Origin: Aquila chrysaetos chrysaetos
Lineage: Eukaryota > Chordata > Aves > Accipitriformes > Accipitridae
Direction: 5' to 3'
Assembly (NCBI RefSeq): GCF_900496995.4
Contig: NC_044006.1
Location: 38,067,120-38,131,119 of the forward strand
DNA length: 64,000 nt
In this document: one piece after another, positions 24,101 to 36,600 of the stretch
Position numbering within the stretch: the first letter of the stretch is position 1
How the letters are laid out: every line of letters starts with the position of its first letter
Position numbers and translations under genes: made by a program
The notes under the pieces: generated by a model
Databases searched by the model: none
Told to the model about the DNA's origin: nothing
Seen by the model: only the letters and a program-made list of their open reading frames with translations

Positions 24101-25946
24101 TGCTCCGTTGGGTCCCTTAACTGAGGACAAGATTTAAGGCATCATGTTAGTAAACTGTAAATTCTACACGATGTCCAAATTATTTTCAGGTACTAGAAAT
24201 TTTATACTGCTAAAAATAGTCTGAACCTGAAACCTCTTGATGAGTTCATTCAGCCATAATAATTTGAAAGCATACACTCTACTAGGAAAAAAAAAAGAAG
24301 AGTATTTGACAAAAATATGCACTCTTGCTTAAAAAACAGTCAAGGTGCAACATTTCTATCAGACTGCACTTTAAGCAGAATGAAATGTCACTTAAGACCC
24401 CTCATAAGAGTTTAGTTGCAGTCAGAAGAATAAGGTTCTGGAATAGTCTTCTGAATAATGGGAGGGGACAAAAACACAGAAAACTGCTGTAAAATAGAAC
24501 CAGATTCATTGATGGACATATTGTTGCCTGTGGCAGTAGATAATTGAACTATGACCTGAGTTTTTTTCCCAGTCCCTAGAAAAAGGCTAACTGCTGATGT
24601 AACAGCAGTATCTTAAAAAAAAATCAATATGCTATAATACAAAATATTACCTTATTTCATTTTTAGGTAATGCACATGCAGTCTTATGTAAGAATGGAAA
24701 GAGTCACTGCCTCTCAAAAGAGCACAGCACTTCTAATGTAAGCGAGAGAAAACGCATACTTCAGAATGGTGGAAACATCAGCACTAATGAACCAGATGGA
24801 TTAGTAGAGGGGTACCTGAGAACTACAAGGGGTCTTGGACATCATGGCAATCCAGTACTGAAAAGATCTGTTATACCTGTACCTCATACCATATCTGTCC
24901 CTATTAATGATAATTGTCAGTTTCTTATTTTAGCTTCTAATGGGCTTTGGGAGGTTTTGGATTACAATGAAGTACTTGCATTAACTCTAACAACATTCAC
25001 TCATTATTTGAGAATGTATGAATGTGTTCAACAAAACGCACCTTCTCCGTATAAGTGTCAGTATTTGATGCCCCTCACTGAAGACAACTTAAATGACTCA
25101 AACGCTGTTAAAGATCTGCAACATGGAATAGAGATACTGTATTCCAATAAAGACATTCTTCTCACTGACTCAAAAGGTAACCTGCAACAAAATAAGCCGA
25201 AATGTTCTAGGAGGAACTATTTGCCAAGTGAAGATGGTGTTCTTAAGGAAACCGATGACCACAAAAATCAAGCTGATCCAGAACCGTCCCTTTTCAGTAA
25301 CAATGAAGTAAATTCACAGAACAGAGAGATAAAACAGTTTGATTCTACCACACAAGGTGGCTCTGAAAAACTGAAACAGTTTGAGGAAAGAAAAGTTTAT
25401 GTATGTAACATCTTTCAGCCACAGCCACAGACTGCAGAGGAAGAAGAAACAGACACTGACACTTTCTGTGCAACAGGTCCAAGTCGCACCCATAAACAGC
25501 TGCAAGAGAATGTACTGGCAATAGGGTTTAAAGACATGAAACAGCTCCCACAAGATATAAAAGCATGCCTATCTCCAAAAGATACAAAAGCATGCCTATC
25601 TAATTATGACTCAGGTCCACAACTGGCACAAAAAATGGACTCCAAGATATTTTGTGACAAACCTGCAAGTTACACTGGTCAAGAACTGCTAAAGACTCTA
25701 GAACCAGTGGGTTCTAAACCAGCACCACAGTTCGAAGAGGACACAAAAACATACCTGTCCAATTGCAAATCACAAACTGCGGGAAGAGGCAGAGTCACCC
25801 CTGAGACACTCTATGACAATGCAGCAAGCTACATTAGTGAACAACTGGTAAAGACTGCATTAGCCGCAGGTTCAAGAGATAATGTTACTATTTTGATTGT
25901 ACTTCTAAATGGATGCGATGAGATACCCAATTACCTCAACATTTAA
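20175..25946 (+). CDS. PP2D1: PP2D1, PP2C-like domain-containing protein (predicted pseudophosphatase), 767 aa
   Basis: The CDS joins 20175-21198 and 24667-25946 across one phase-1 intron. The predicted protein is 767 aa. Residues 45-64 form a C2H2-like finger (C45-x2-C48-x11-H60-x3-H64). The PP2C-like fold spans about 155-760: E163/D164 in GDMEDRF, D185 in DGFHG (canonical DGHGG), G290-C-S292, HIANTGNAHAVLC at 337-349 (canonical GDS is GNA), NGLWEVLD at 433 (canonical DG is NG), and GSRDN with D746/N747. D185 and D746 are kept, but the metal-binding Asp of the DG motif and the GDS Asp are Asn, so catalysis is doubtful. The human protein is about 630 aa (from memory); the extra length is an acidic, repeat-bearing insertion between NGLWEVL and GSRDN. 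PP2D1 lies between KAT2B and RAB5A as in mammals. Its cellular role is poorly known. Confidence 0.9.
21199..24666 (+). other. PP2D1: PP2D1 intron
   Basis: GT at 21199 and AG at 24665-24666 (TTTCATTTTTAG) bound a phase-1 intron. It holds AT-rich sequence with poly(T)/poly(A) tracts and no recognisable gene. Confidence 0.85.
24667..25946 (+). CDS. PP2D1: PP2D1 coding exon 2 (C-terminal half with repeat insertion)
   Basis: The exon completes the split Gly codon (342) and reads without a stop from NAHAVLCKNGK to the TAA at 25944-25946. It carries the NGLWEVLD and GSRDNVTILIVLLNG motifs and, between them, an acidic low-complexity stretch with imperfect repeats. The frame upstream of 24957 is also open and continuous with this exon. 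A later internal start would truncate the PP2C fold. Confidence 0.88.
25485..25880 (+). repeat. PP2D1: Degenerate internal repeats in PP2D1 (copies of the final PP2C helix)
   Basis: Three related segments occur in frame: QLQENVLAIGFKD, then ASYTGQELLKTLEPVGSK, then ASYISEQLVKTALAAGSRD. The last is the ordinary PP2C segment before the DN motif. Between them recur DIKACLS, DTKACLSN and DTKTYLSN. A 9-codon direct repeat (GATATAAAAGCATGCCTATC versus GATACAAAAGCATGCCTATC) starts at 25554 and 25581. Confidence 0.75.
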
Positions 25947-26087
25947 AAATTTATCATAGGATAACTGGAGTGCCACAGTACATATAGTACAAGCTTATGT
26001 TTAGCCGTGTCATGTATTTACTTGTAATCATCTTAAATGCTGACCCATACAGTAAATCAGACATCTTGTCTGGAACTGTGCAAATGC

Positions 26088-26093
26088 AATAAA
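26088..26093 (+). terminator. PP2D1: PP2D1 poly(A) signal AATAAA
   Basis: A canonical AATAAA lies 142 bp after the PP2D1 stop codon. Cleavage would be expected at about 26105-26120, giving a short 3' UTR. Confidence 0.7.
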
Positions 26094-26139
26094 ACCTTCC
26101 GAAACTTTCAATAAGAAAGAGTAATCAAAAATCTTCTTT

Positions 26140-27512
26140 TCTTTTTTTTTAAACCACTTTATTCAAACCTGAGCACCTCAATATAAAACTAAACACTGGT
26201 GAACTGTCATTTTCCTTGCTAAACCCAGATTACTGCAAATTTAAAATCTGCATGAGTAAGTTTCTGCTATCAGTTCAACATTTAAATAGACTAATTCATC
26301 TCTTCTGACACACTTGGTAGATTTCATATAATGAAAATAACTAAAAGAATTAGTGCAATATACTGGACAGATCAAAATAAAATGTACTTTGGAAAACAAA
26401 GTTGCAAAGTTCATTACTGACAGACAGCAGTACTTATGTTACAGATACAGGAGCATCATTTATTACTGTTCTAGCCATAAAGGAAGAACTTAGAACCCCT
26501 TTTGATTAGAGAGGAAAAAAAGTTAGCTTTAAGTAACTGTACATTCTGTATACCTTTAAGCAACTCTTAAATATTACAGAAAGTATTAAACAAATGTAGA
26601 CTACAATGCAGAGTACCTATTTACAGTACATTAATATCCAAATTTAAAATCAAGATGGATGTACATAATCGTTAGTGCACTATTTTTTTCCTTAGGGGAA
26701 AAACATAAACTGTAATGGCCAGCAATGATCAAAAACAAGAAAGAAGTCACAGACACCAAGTTTGTTGTGGTTTTACTTGAAGAGCTCTTACAGTTTGTAG
26801 AGGAAAAAAGAAAAAGATCCTAAGTTGTAAAGTTGAATTTACTGGTCTGTACCCTCTGAACAGATTAGAAATGAAGTTAAGCTTGATTTATCACTAATTC
26901 CTTTAGATAACTAACTGGGTTGATATAATTTACATACAGTGTACCAACTAAAACTCCACTTTCCTGCAAGCATAGGGGTCTTAAAATTGTTAATGCAAGT
27001 ATTATTTGTAATTAAATTATTAACTATGGAATGTATAACTAAACAGTAGATACCTGCAGAAACAACTGGTTGCATCAATACTGTGAATAAGTATAAGTAA
27101 TTTTTAGACCCTGTTTCTAAAAAGGTTTTAAAGCACAATTGAGAATTATGAAAAGTCCCAACTCTATTTATTATAACAGTAATCAGTATTGAGGCTACAG
27201 GAACTGGCCAATTAGGTCCATGGAAAGTAGTTCTTCTACACCCCTAATGGTAAGTGATTTTTAAAACCTTTCAACTGAAGGAAGTTTATTCCGATTCCAT
27301 CTCTCCTCTACTGCTGAAACATTATAGCCAGTGGTGGATACATGCATGTTAAAATTTTAGGTCAAAAGAAAAATCTGTATCATGAACTTGACTATTGTAA
27401 GTCTCTTCGCTGTTTGGAAGCTGTACTGGGCCAGGTTAAGCACTCCAATTCCATGGTTATTAACAGTTAGGAAGCAGAAGAATATTCAGAACAGTTTAAA
27501 GCAATTGATGTT
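26140..27512 (-). other. RAB5A: RAB5A 3' untranslated region
   Basis: This AT-rich sequence follows the RAB5A stop codon up to the distal poly(A) signal at 26158-26163. Its exact end is inferred from the signal. Minus-strand frames inside it show no protein family resemblance. Confidence 0.65.
26158..26163 (-). terminator. RAB5A: RAB5A poly(A) signal (AATAAA on the minus strand)
   Basis: TTTATT here reads AATAAA on the minus strand, about 1.35 kb downstream of the RAB5A stop, followed in the transcript direction by an A-rich then mixed stretch. This gives a 3' UTR of about 1.35-1.4 kb. Other minus-strand AATAAA words at 26459-26464 and 27167-27172 could give shorter 3' UTR isoforms. Confidence 0.6.
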
Positions 27513-27628
27513 TTAGTTACTACAACATTGACTCTTGGGTGGTTGTGTGGGTTCAGTAAGGTCTACTCCTCTTCCTCTGGCAGAGTTCGCTCCTGCATTC
27601 TGTGGCTCATTCTTGGGCAATTTTTTTG
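27513..27628 (-). CDS. RAB5A: RAB5A terminal coding exon
   Basis: It completes an Ala codon, then reads [20 protein letters not shown] and onward to CCSN and the TAA at 27515-27513. The acceptor is GATTTTATAG|. The double cysteine near the end is the prenylation site of Rab GTPases. Confidence 0.97.
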
Positions 27629-30600
27629 CTATAAAATCAACAAGAAATAAGAGTTAAAACTGAGATTGTACTAAGATTAAATCACCTGAGTACACAAACA
27701 GTCAACACTTTATTACTCTATAAGCATATGAATATAATCACTATAAAATCTGATTTGATTCAGTGTGTTGGTAATAAAAGAAGTTAAGACACTTAACTTC
27801 TTAATGATTAACTACCTTATCTATGATTTTCAAGAGTGAAATGCATTAGCAACTTGAGCAGTAAAATTTATCTGCACTGGTATGCTATGCCAGTAAATGA
27901 TGGCTCTTGTGGGAATCCACCTACACAGAAGAGGCTTTAAGATCAGGATGTTAGTGCTAAAAGATACAGAAAGACTGAAAAGGCACAAAACACAGAAAGA
28001 AATGGGTCAAACTACTGCCCAGCTATCTAGCCAGAGTAAGTTTTTGCATACAACATATAAAGTAGCCCTCAGCACTAGATCAAGTCTCCTCTTTTTTGCA
28101 AGCTCTCTCTTCTCTCCAGCTCTTACGAGTCAATTGACAGTGATAATTTCTTTGTTGTCCTTGTAGCTCCAGGGTACCTCCTCAGTCCTGACGTGAAAGG
28201 TAAGGGTGACAAATGTTACCCTTCTGAGCAGTAGCTCATCTTAGCAATATTCTGATGGAGAGAATGCTAAGTTCTATGTAAAAGGACTTCCATGGGGCCA
28301 TCTTGCCCATGTTACCAGGACCCAACAACCATCCCTGTTCTACAGTTTGGCTGCATGCTTCAATTCCAAAGTAATTACTTTGACCAGCTTTTTTCCTAAA
28401 AGGAATGAAATGCAAGTATAACAGCCAGAAACCCAGCAGAGTACACATCAACAAGATGTGTTGTGATGCTAGATAATCTCAGGCTGCTAGGTAATCTCAT
28501 CTAGGCTCCCTTTCCCACAAAAGGTTAGACCAGACCATCTCTTGAGGTCCTTTCCAACTTTGGCTGTTCTACGATTCTGTGATAGAACCCAAGAGTTGAC
28601 ATGGTATTAAGCTATTGAGACAGTACAAAGGGACAAAGCACCAGTAGAAAAATGCTCTCAGAGCACTGTTGTTTTGGATTCTAGATACATTCTAGAACTG
28701 CAAATTAACATGATTTTTTTTTAACTGGAAGCTCTGAATGAGCTCTGAAGCAGTCAATTTACAAGCAGCTGTAGTTTGCATCCCTCAATTCTGTCCATGT
28801 TCTCATTTTTCTTTTTCTCCCATTTTTGAAGACCATATTTACACACGGTCCTAAGAACTGCATCCGTGTTGTGCGAAAGGCCATTCCAAGTTCCATGCAA
28901 TCCTTATAGCCTCGTCAAGATTTCCTTTCAGGGTCCACTGCTGCACAGATCTTGTTCTGATGCACTGACAAAGCTGAATTTCGCTCATCAATGTGAAAGA
29001 ATACTCACATGGACAACCAACCTTGCAGACAAAATACCTAGGTACTGACTGGGCATTGTTTTCTCAAGTTTACTTTGTATACTTCATTAAAATATGGAGA
29101 GGTAAGAACTATTGTGGATATAACAAATTACCAAAAAACCTATCAGATTTTGGGGATTAATTTTCTTTTTTTTTTTAAACAACATGCAAACTGCATCTTT
29201 AGACAAATTAATTTTTAAATTTCACCAGAACAGTGTAACTGAGCATTTCTGTACCATTAAATGCAGGCCTATCTAGAGCATTGATGAGAAAAATATACTT
29301 TCTACTCATACAGTTATGTGTTGTTCCCCCCCCTCCCCAAGTATTTATAGTTAATATGAAGCAAGTACTTGTTATAAAGTGTTGCTATAGTGATAATTTA
29401 ACTTGCATCTGCTCAAAGTTTGAACCATCCCACAAATTACTTTCTGCTTTACTGATTTGGAAAGCAGAAGATAAGAGCTCTTTAGAAACATTTAATTTTG
29501 ATAGCAATGCTATTTTTCACAAAAAGAAGTTGGATGGAGAGGTCACTGTAGTGCAAAACATGAAACAGATTTAATAAGGTTATTTGACAGTATACATTAC
29601 TAAACCCCAGTAGCAGAGCCACTACTGTGATTAAGGTTATTACTAAATAGGTTGGTGACCAGCCTAAAAACACATGCTTTCTTTTTCCTTCACTTTCAAA
29701 ATTTTATTAACAATGAAATATAATTTTGTGTCTATCAATGGAATTCACGAAATTTCTTAGTAATTTATACTTACTATTACATGTTAGCATCTTTACAGAA
29801 ATCCCTAAGATGACGTTAGGCCTAAAAATGTATTAGTAAATTTACTTTTCACATGAAGTGTCCTTTACTTATACTTGGACATTGAATTTAAGCGCACATT
29901 GTCATCTTTGGCACAACTTCCAGATTTCAGATAGCTGCATTTGGAATTCAAGCAAAATTTTAACACAAAAGTGTATTTAGCAAATATTTTGCTTAGACTA
30001 AAATGAATACTTGACTTTTTTTTTTTTAAGCAAGCCTATTATCATTCTGCCATTTTGAAATGTTTCCAGCTTCAATTACAGCTGTCTCATAAGAGGTACA
30101 TTATTGCAGGTTCTGCACCTATCCAAGGCAGTGTGGAATCTGCTGCAAACAACATACCATCAAAAGGCACACATGTATACACTTTCACTTACATTCTTAC
30201 ACTAATTTGATTAAAAAATGTCAAGTACATCTTACAATTAAGAAAAGCTGTGTAAAGCTTTTCATAGTTACCTATACCATGGGAAAGGTGTTTTTTTGTA
30301 TGTAACAACTAAAGCCTAATTTTGCTTGAACTTAAAGCAGTGCAAGTTTTCATCATGGAATCAAAACAGGTACACGGAGCTTGCTGACAGACTTCAAGAG
30401 TGACCTAGCTTAGCTATTCCAAGTTAACCGAAGTGTTTTGGTGCTTGACTGAAGACCTGTGCAACTGTGCTTCAAGTAAGTTTATCTGACTTCTGAACAT
30501 CAAAAAGGATCTGAAAGGGCCTAAGGAAACTTCACTGCCAGAAATAATTCAGGTGAAAAACAAAAGATCTTGGGTTAGGAAGATTGTGATGGTATGTATC

Positions 30601-33600
30601 TCCTGAAAACAATTCCCTTAAATTCTCAGTTTGTTCATAAACTCACCAATTGCCATGAATATTTCATTTACATTCATAGATGTTTTGGCAGACGTCTCCA
30701 TGAACAATAAGCTGTTGTCATCTGCATAAGCCTGTGCTTCCTGAAAGTTAACATAAGAATGCATTACTTGATTAAAAAAAAAATTAAAAAAAAAAATCAC
30801 ATAATCATTACACATTATACTTTTATTGCTACTAAGGAACAATTTCTATACCATTTTGAAAGAAAGAAAGTTTGTTTAGACAGCCATGTGACAATGTGTT
30901 ATTCATCAGCTATGAAGAAGTTACAATTCCATCATGCAGTTACACATTTAGAACTGCAATCTTAAAAATCCCTACTCATCTTAAAAATATCCAGATGGAA
31001 AAATCTCAGACAAAACTAAATAATAAATAAAAATATTTATTAAAAAGTCAACCCTGATCGAGAACACTAGCTGTGATAGCAAGAACAAATAAGCTCCAGA
31101 AAGTGCCATCAAATGTCAGAAAGTCTATTATTACCCTGGAAAGAAGGCAGTTTGTGAACTATCTTGAATCTTTCAATCATTGAGGCAGATGTATCAGAAC
31201 AGTTTCATTATCCTGACAGAAATTCACAATTATAAAACAAATACAGTATTAAGTATCTTGCCACATTATCTCCTTTTTCAGGCTGAATTTTGATCTGAAA
31301 TACACTGTTTAAAAGAAGTTTCCTATTTTTGCCACTTCCTGTTAGCCAATTCAGCTGACAATCCCCAGCTTATACTTGTGTAACTGCCATTGCATTCAAT
31401 AGGAAATCTGCAAAAAGCCAAACTACAGAATACCTATGATGAAAAAAATAATCTACAGCATTCTATATTCATTTAAGTGACATCTGCTAGTATCTATGTA
31501 ACTATATCTGAAATAACATATGAACAAATACCTAGACATCTAAAATGTGCTTTGCCATGAGAAAGGATTGTCAAGCCTGTGAGGAGCCCATAAATCCACA
31601 TTAACAAAAGAACGAACATTTGAAAAATATTAAGGTTGTAATTGTACAAAAAGTAGTAATGGTATTTCTACTTTGGTAATTAAATTTGATTAAGTTTTTG
31701 ATTGCACACATGTATGAAATTTTTGTGAAATACCACAATTTTTTACAAAGCACAAAGGTCTTCTGTCACACAGCTTTATGTTACCATTGACACGTAAGTA
31801 CAAAATTAGAAAACCGCATTGTTGAATTCTGGCAGAAAAATACCTAAAACACACTGCTAACCTTCATAGTCCGACTCCTACAGTTACAAAAGGATTCATT
31901 ACTATACACAGCAGTATCTCACACAGTGACACCAAATACCGATTAAAACCATTAAGAGAATTAATGACTAATAAATATGATCTTAATTCAAATTCAATCA
32001 ATCATGAATGGACCAGAACCACCTGCAGTAAGTTTTACATGCTTTGGCAGCTGTTTTCTGATGCCTTGGTTAAACTTTCTAGAAGATAAAATATAGCAGC
32101 GAGAGCACAGATACATCCACTAAACTAAAAAGAATGCCATGAAAACCACTATTAAAACTTGCACACTGCTTCAACAGTATGGCCTAAGCAACTTAAGCAC
32201 ATCAGTCAGCTTTGTATCATATGATAATCAAAATTCTCCTGCTGACAAGTCAGAGAGAATGGTTTGCACTGAGAACTACTACTAGCTCACCCATTGAAAC
32301 TCTAGTTACGGGTAATTTTGGGTAGAAGACAAGAGGCCACACCAAAGAACAGAACTGCAATTAGCCTTACAAATATGCAAATAAATTAGTTATTCCTCAA
32401 AGTCAAACTTAATTCTTCAAAAAAGTCTATTGCTACATATCACTTGTACAGAAATAGATTTTTTCAGTAGCATGTATAATTTAATTAGTTTCAGCTGACA
32501 TTTACATTTAACAACATGATCTCTATAAGAACCAGCTAGGCTATGCATATAAGCTCCTCCTATGTTTATTTACTTTCTATTTCAAGAAATATACAGAAAT
32601 TATGTACATACCTGGAAATCCACAGCTCTTTTGTTAGCTAGATCAGCTTTGTTTCCTGCTAAAGCTATTACAATGTTAGGACTTGCTTGTCGCTGAAGTT
32701 CTTTGACCCAATTTTTCGCTCTGGCAAAGGATTCCTGTTAATGATTGCAAAATGATGCAACTTGAGTTTTGTCATCCTTTTGTACTCACCTATTATCCCA
32801 ATCTCTGTTATCTATACTTCAAGCAAAAGACCAATGCAAGGCTGCTACCTTTGTCCAAAGGCACACTCCAACTTACCAACTGAGCTTTTTAGAACGAAAC
32901 ATTCCTACCTTAGTTCTCAAATGTGCTTAGTTGGGATAATGCTGAAAAAGTAAGTAAAGATAGGAAGATCTTTATGTTGACAGAGTAAGGAAAGAGAAGT
33001 GGTTGAGAGAGAAAACAGGAATTTTAATTTCTCTTCTAGAAGAATCAAGTTTATGAACAGCTATATTGAAAGGGTCTCGAAACACTTTCTAATTACTGAG
33101 CACTGTTCATTATGGTACAGGGTTTCTGGTTTTTTTGAGGGTTTTGGTTTTTAAGTCTCATTTTACCAAAAACAAGTGAAGCTTATCTGATCTAAGTTCA
33201 AATAAAAAGAAATCACATAACCTTAGGGTTTGGTCTCAATGGCTTGTGCTGCCTTTCCAATCCTTACCTGTAACTTGCAATAATATTAAAAATAATGTGT
33301 TTCACAATCAGAAATAAAGTGCCACCACGAATGTGGTGAGAGTAACACCTCAATTCTGGTAAATTGATTTAAAGGTGGGTTTGAAACACTTCCACAACAG
33401 AATTTGCTTTCTTTCTCTCTTTAATACAATAAAAAAACCCCTAGAAATGGTCTTTTGGCAAGAAAGGTTTACAGACACAATTTAACATTACATAGTCCAA
33501 TATGAAATAAGCAACCTGATCCAGTGAAAGATGTCACTGCCCATGGCAGGGGGGTTGGACTAGATGACCTTTAAAGGACCCTTCCAATGCAAACCATTCT

Positions 33601-36600
33601 CTGATTCTACGAAACAATGAATTGATTCACACAAATCAGTGAGAAAAATTAAGGAAAGATTGATGCAAGACTGCTAACTTCCAAATCCCCCTTGTGCCTC
33701 CCTAATATAGTACTTACCTCATTTGTGATGTCGTATACCACTATAGCTGCTTGCGCTCCTCTGTAGTACATGGGTGCTAAACTGTGGTACCGCTCTTGCC
33801 CAGCAGTATCCCAGATTTCAAATTTTACCGTTGTATCGTCAAGACATACAGTCTGGGTTAGAAAAGCAGCTACAAAAAAGATAGAGGTGCTGAAACCAGA
33901 AGTCTGCTTGTATCTCTATATTCTTATAAAATTATGTTCACAGGGATGCAAATATTTCCATAAACAATTCAAGCCTATTATTAAAATATAGCAGGTTTGA
34001 AGCAAGCATTAGCTGATAGACCATAACTCTGATCAACACAGAACAGTTATTTAAACAACCAGTCTTTCCTCAAGTTAAGGACATAACAAAGCAATAATTG
34101 GAAAGAATCCACCCCCCCCCCTTCTTTTTTAGTAGTAACCACAAGCCTTCTCAAGTCTTCTAGAAACACTTCTTCCTGCTTCAACAGACTATACAGAGTA
34201 CCAGTAACAGCATCCCATCATGCTATAATCCAACAGTTCAGATATTTACAGTTCTACACATTTACATTACTTGAATAGTATTTTAAAGCCTTGATTTTCA
34301 GCTCCTGACAACTCCACATTAGCTAATGGATATGGAAGAAAGAATCACTTCCCAAAAGTTCTTGTTCTTAAAGCAGCCATATTTTTGACTTTGCAAGTGA
34401 TCTCAAGAATTGATTTCAGCATAATTTTGACAGCCTGCAGTTTCAGGGAAACTTGCATCCATTGCCACTACAGCTGAATGCATTACCATAAACCATGGTC
34501 TTCTAATTACAGAAAACAGTAAGTCACTTATTCCAAGACTTCAAACAGTTACTCCTAGTAAAGATTTTCCATTCAGATTAAGGTACATATTAGAAATAGG
34601 GAGGTGAGTACCCACACAATATAGAAACCCATATTACAAAACTAAGCTAGAATCTCAAGTATTTCTTGGGGAAAAAAAACACTGAAAAGCAAGATTTCCT
34701 TGTACTGGGTTCCCTTAACCCTTTGAGTTTTAACTCAGCCATCTTTTCTACCTTAGCTTTAGAAGTTTAAAAATAAGCACACAGCTATTACAGTGGTCTG
34801 ACAGGCTGTCTTGATTATCTGCTTTGTTTGCCCAGTTATAGTACATATACAACAGAAAATGCAATAATTCCAAGAATTTAGATGAAAGTTTGAGCAATCC
34901 AGCATAAATGCTTGGAGTTGTTTTTCCAGCCATACAGTGAAATACTGTGGACTGGCTTGCCCTTGCTCCTTCCACAAACAAACAACAACAAAAAATATTT
35001 TAAGACCTTCTGCTTGATGAAACACTAAGGGAAGCCCCCTAGTTGGCTGAACTGGGGTCTCTCATCACTAAGCATACTGCCAGACTGTGGCCGATTTAAA
35101 TCAAATGTCTGAAGAGGCACTGACCCATAACCCTTGCATAGCTGGGATGTTACCCTGTCCCACAGACTCCAAGACATCATAGCTTATGAATCATTCCAAA
35201 ACTGCTGCAACTTTCAACTCAACTTATTACAGTAAACCAAAAGCAAGTCAATCTTGCTTTATAAAGGACACCGTAACTACCATACAGAAGCTGACTAGTT
35301 AAGTGGTCAAGTGTTCCTGTTTCAGGGGTATTAGCATCCATCACAGATGAGCAGGCAGGTTGGAGAAGGTAAAGGCTTTGATGTTCCAATGTTAAAGCAC
35401 CATAAATCTCTCTAAATGCTAAATATCCAAGCACTGGTAAAACAGGGTCCTCTTGGTAGCTCCCTAAGCAGCCCAGAACCAAAATAAAAAAAACCCAAAA
35501 CATACATCCTGCATCAGACTAAGGGCCACCTCCTCACAACCAGCTCAACTTTCTATTTCTCCAAGGCAGAGACAAGATGTTAAACAAGTGGAATTTGAAG
35601 TTCTTACAGACATTATTCTCTTCAACAGAAGAATGTACCTACACTCCATAAATGAAGGGATGTACTCAGGAAGAGAATTAAAACAAGGGTTTTATTCTAT
35701 GACATCCTCTTGTTTTTGTTGAAAGTACACTTCAACCACCACAAAATGCCTGTGGCATTTTGCTTCTGCAAACAAGGTAACTTTCTTCTATCTTGCAAGG
35801 CCATAGTAATTGACAATTAATCAGCTGTGTTAATTATCTGAAAGCCTATCATCCTTAACAGCCATACTTTTGTCTTAAGCAAATAACAGGCATTGCTACA
35901 CTAGTCTGAAGTGGCAAAGTCTAGTTATCAAACACACCACCACCATCCAACATGTCTGCCTTTAACTGCACTGTCTTTCAGATGTTTTTATTCAGATTCA
36001 CAATGCACATAAGCCTCTCTTTGTTAAAAGGCCCTTCTGTATACAAAGAAAATTATGCTTTAGACAACTACAAGCTACAGAGTTAGACAGCTTTCTCTAT
36101 GGAAAACTTTTTCTGAATCACAGCATTGCTACATTTCATATCTCTCAGTTGTATTATATGGCATTTCCTTGTTTCTATTTTATAGAGAAGAGATGCAAGT
36201 TAATACAGAGATTACATTAAACTCTATATATCAGAACGTGAACTTAAGCTCTTGTTTAACCTTTGTATAGATTTTAAACAGTGTAACAGGGTGTGGGTTA
36301 TCCCTGGTTCTAGCCAGACACTAAAACAAGAAAAAACAAAAAGGAGGTTAAATGAATTGGAGATCACTGAAATTGAACAATGAATTTCACTTCATTTTAA
36401 CAGTGTTTTTTTAACTAAAAACCACGTTGATATTGGGAAGTTAGTTCACTATAGATCATATTACCACATAGCTGTATGAGATAATAGAGAAACCTTTCAC
36501 ACTAACACTTATCCTAAAGCCATTATAAAACACACAAAGCCAAAAGCAAGCATTAGTAAGACTGCTAAAGGAGGAAAAAAGTGGTTCTCCATTTATGCTG

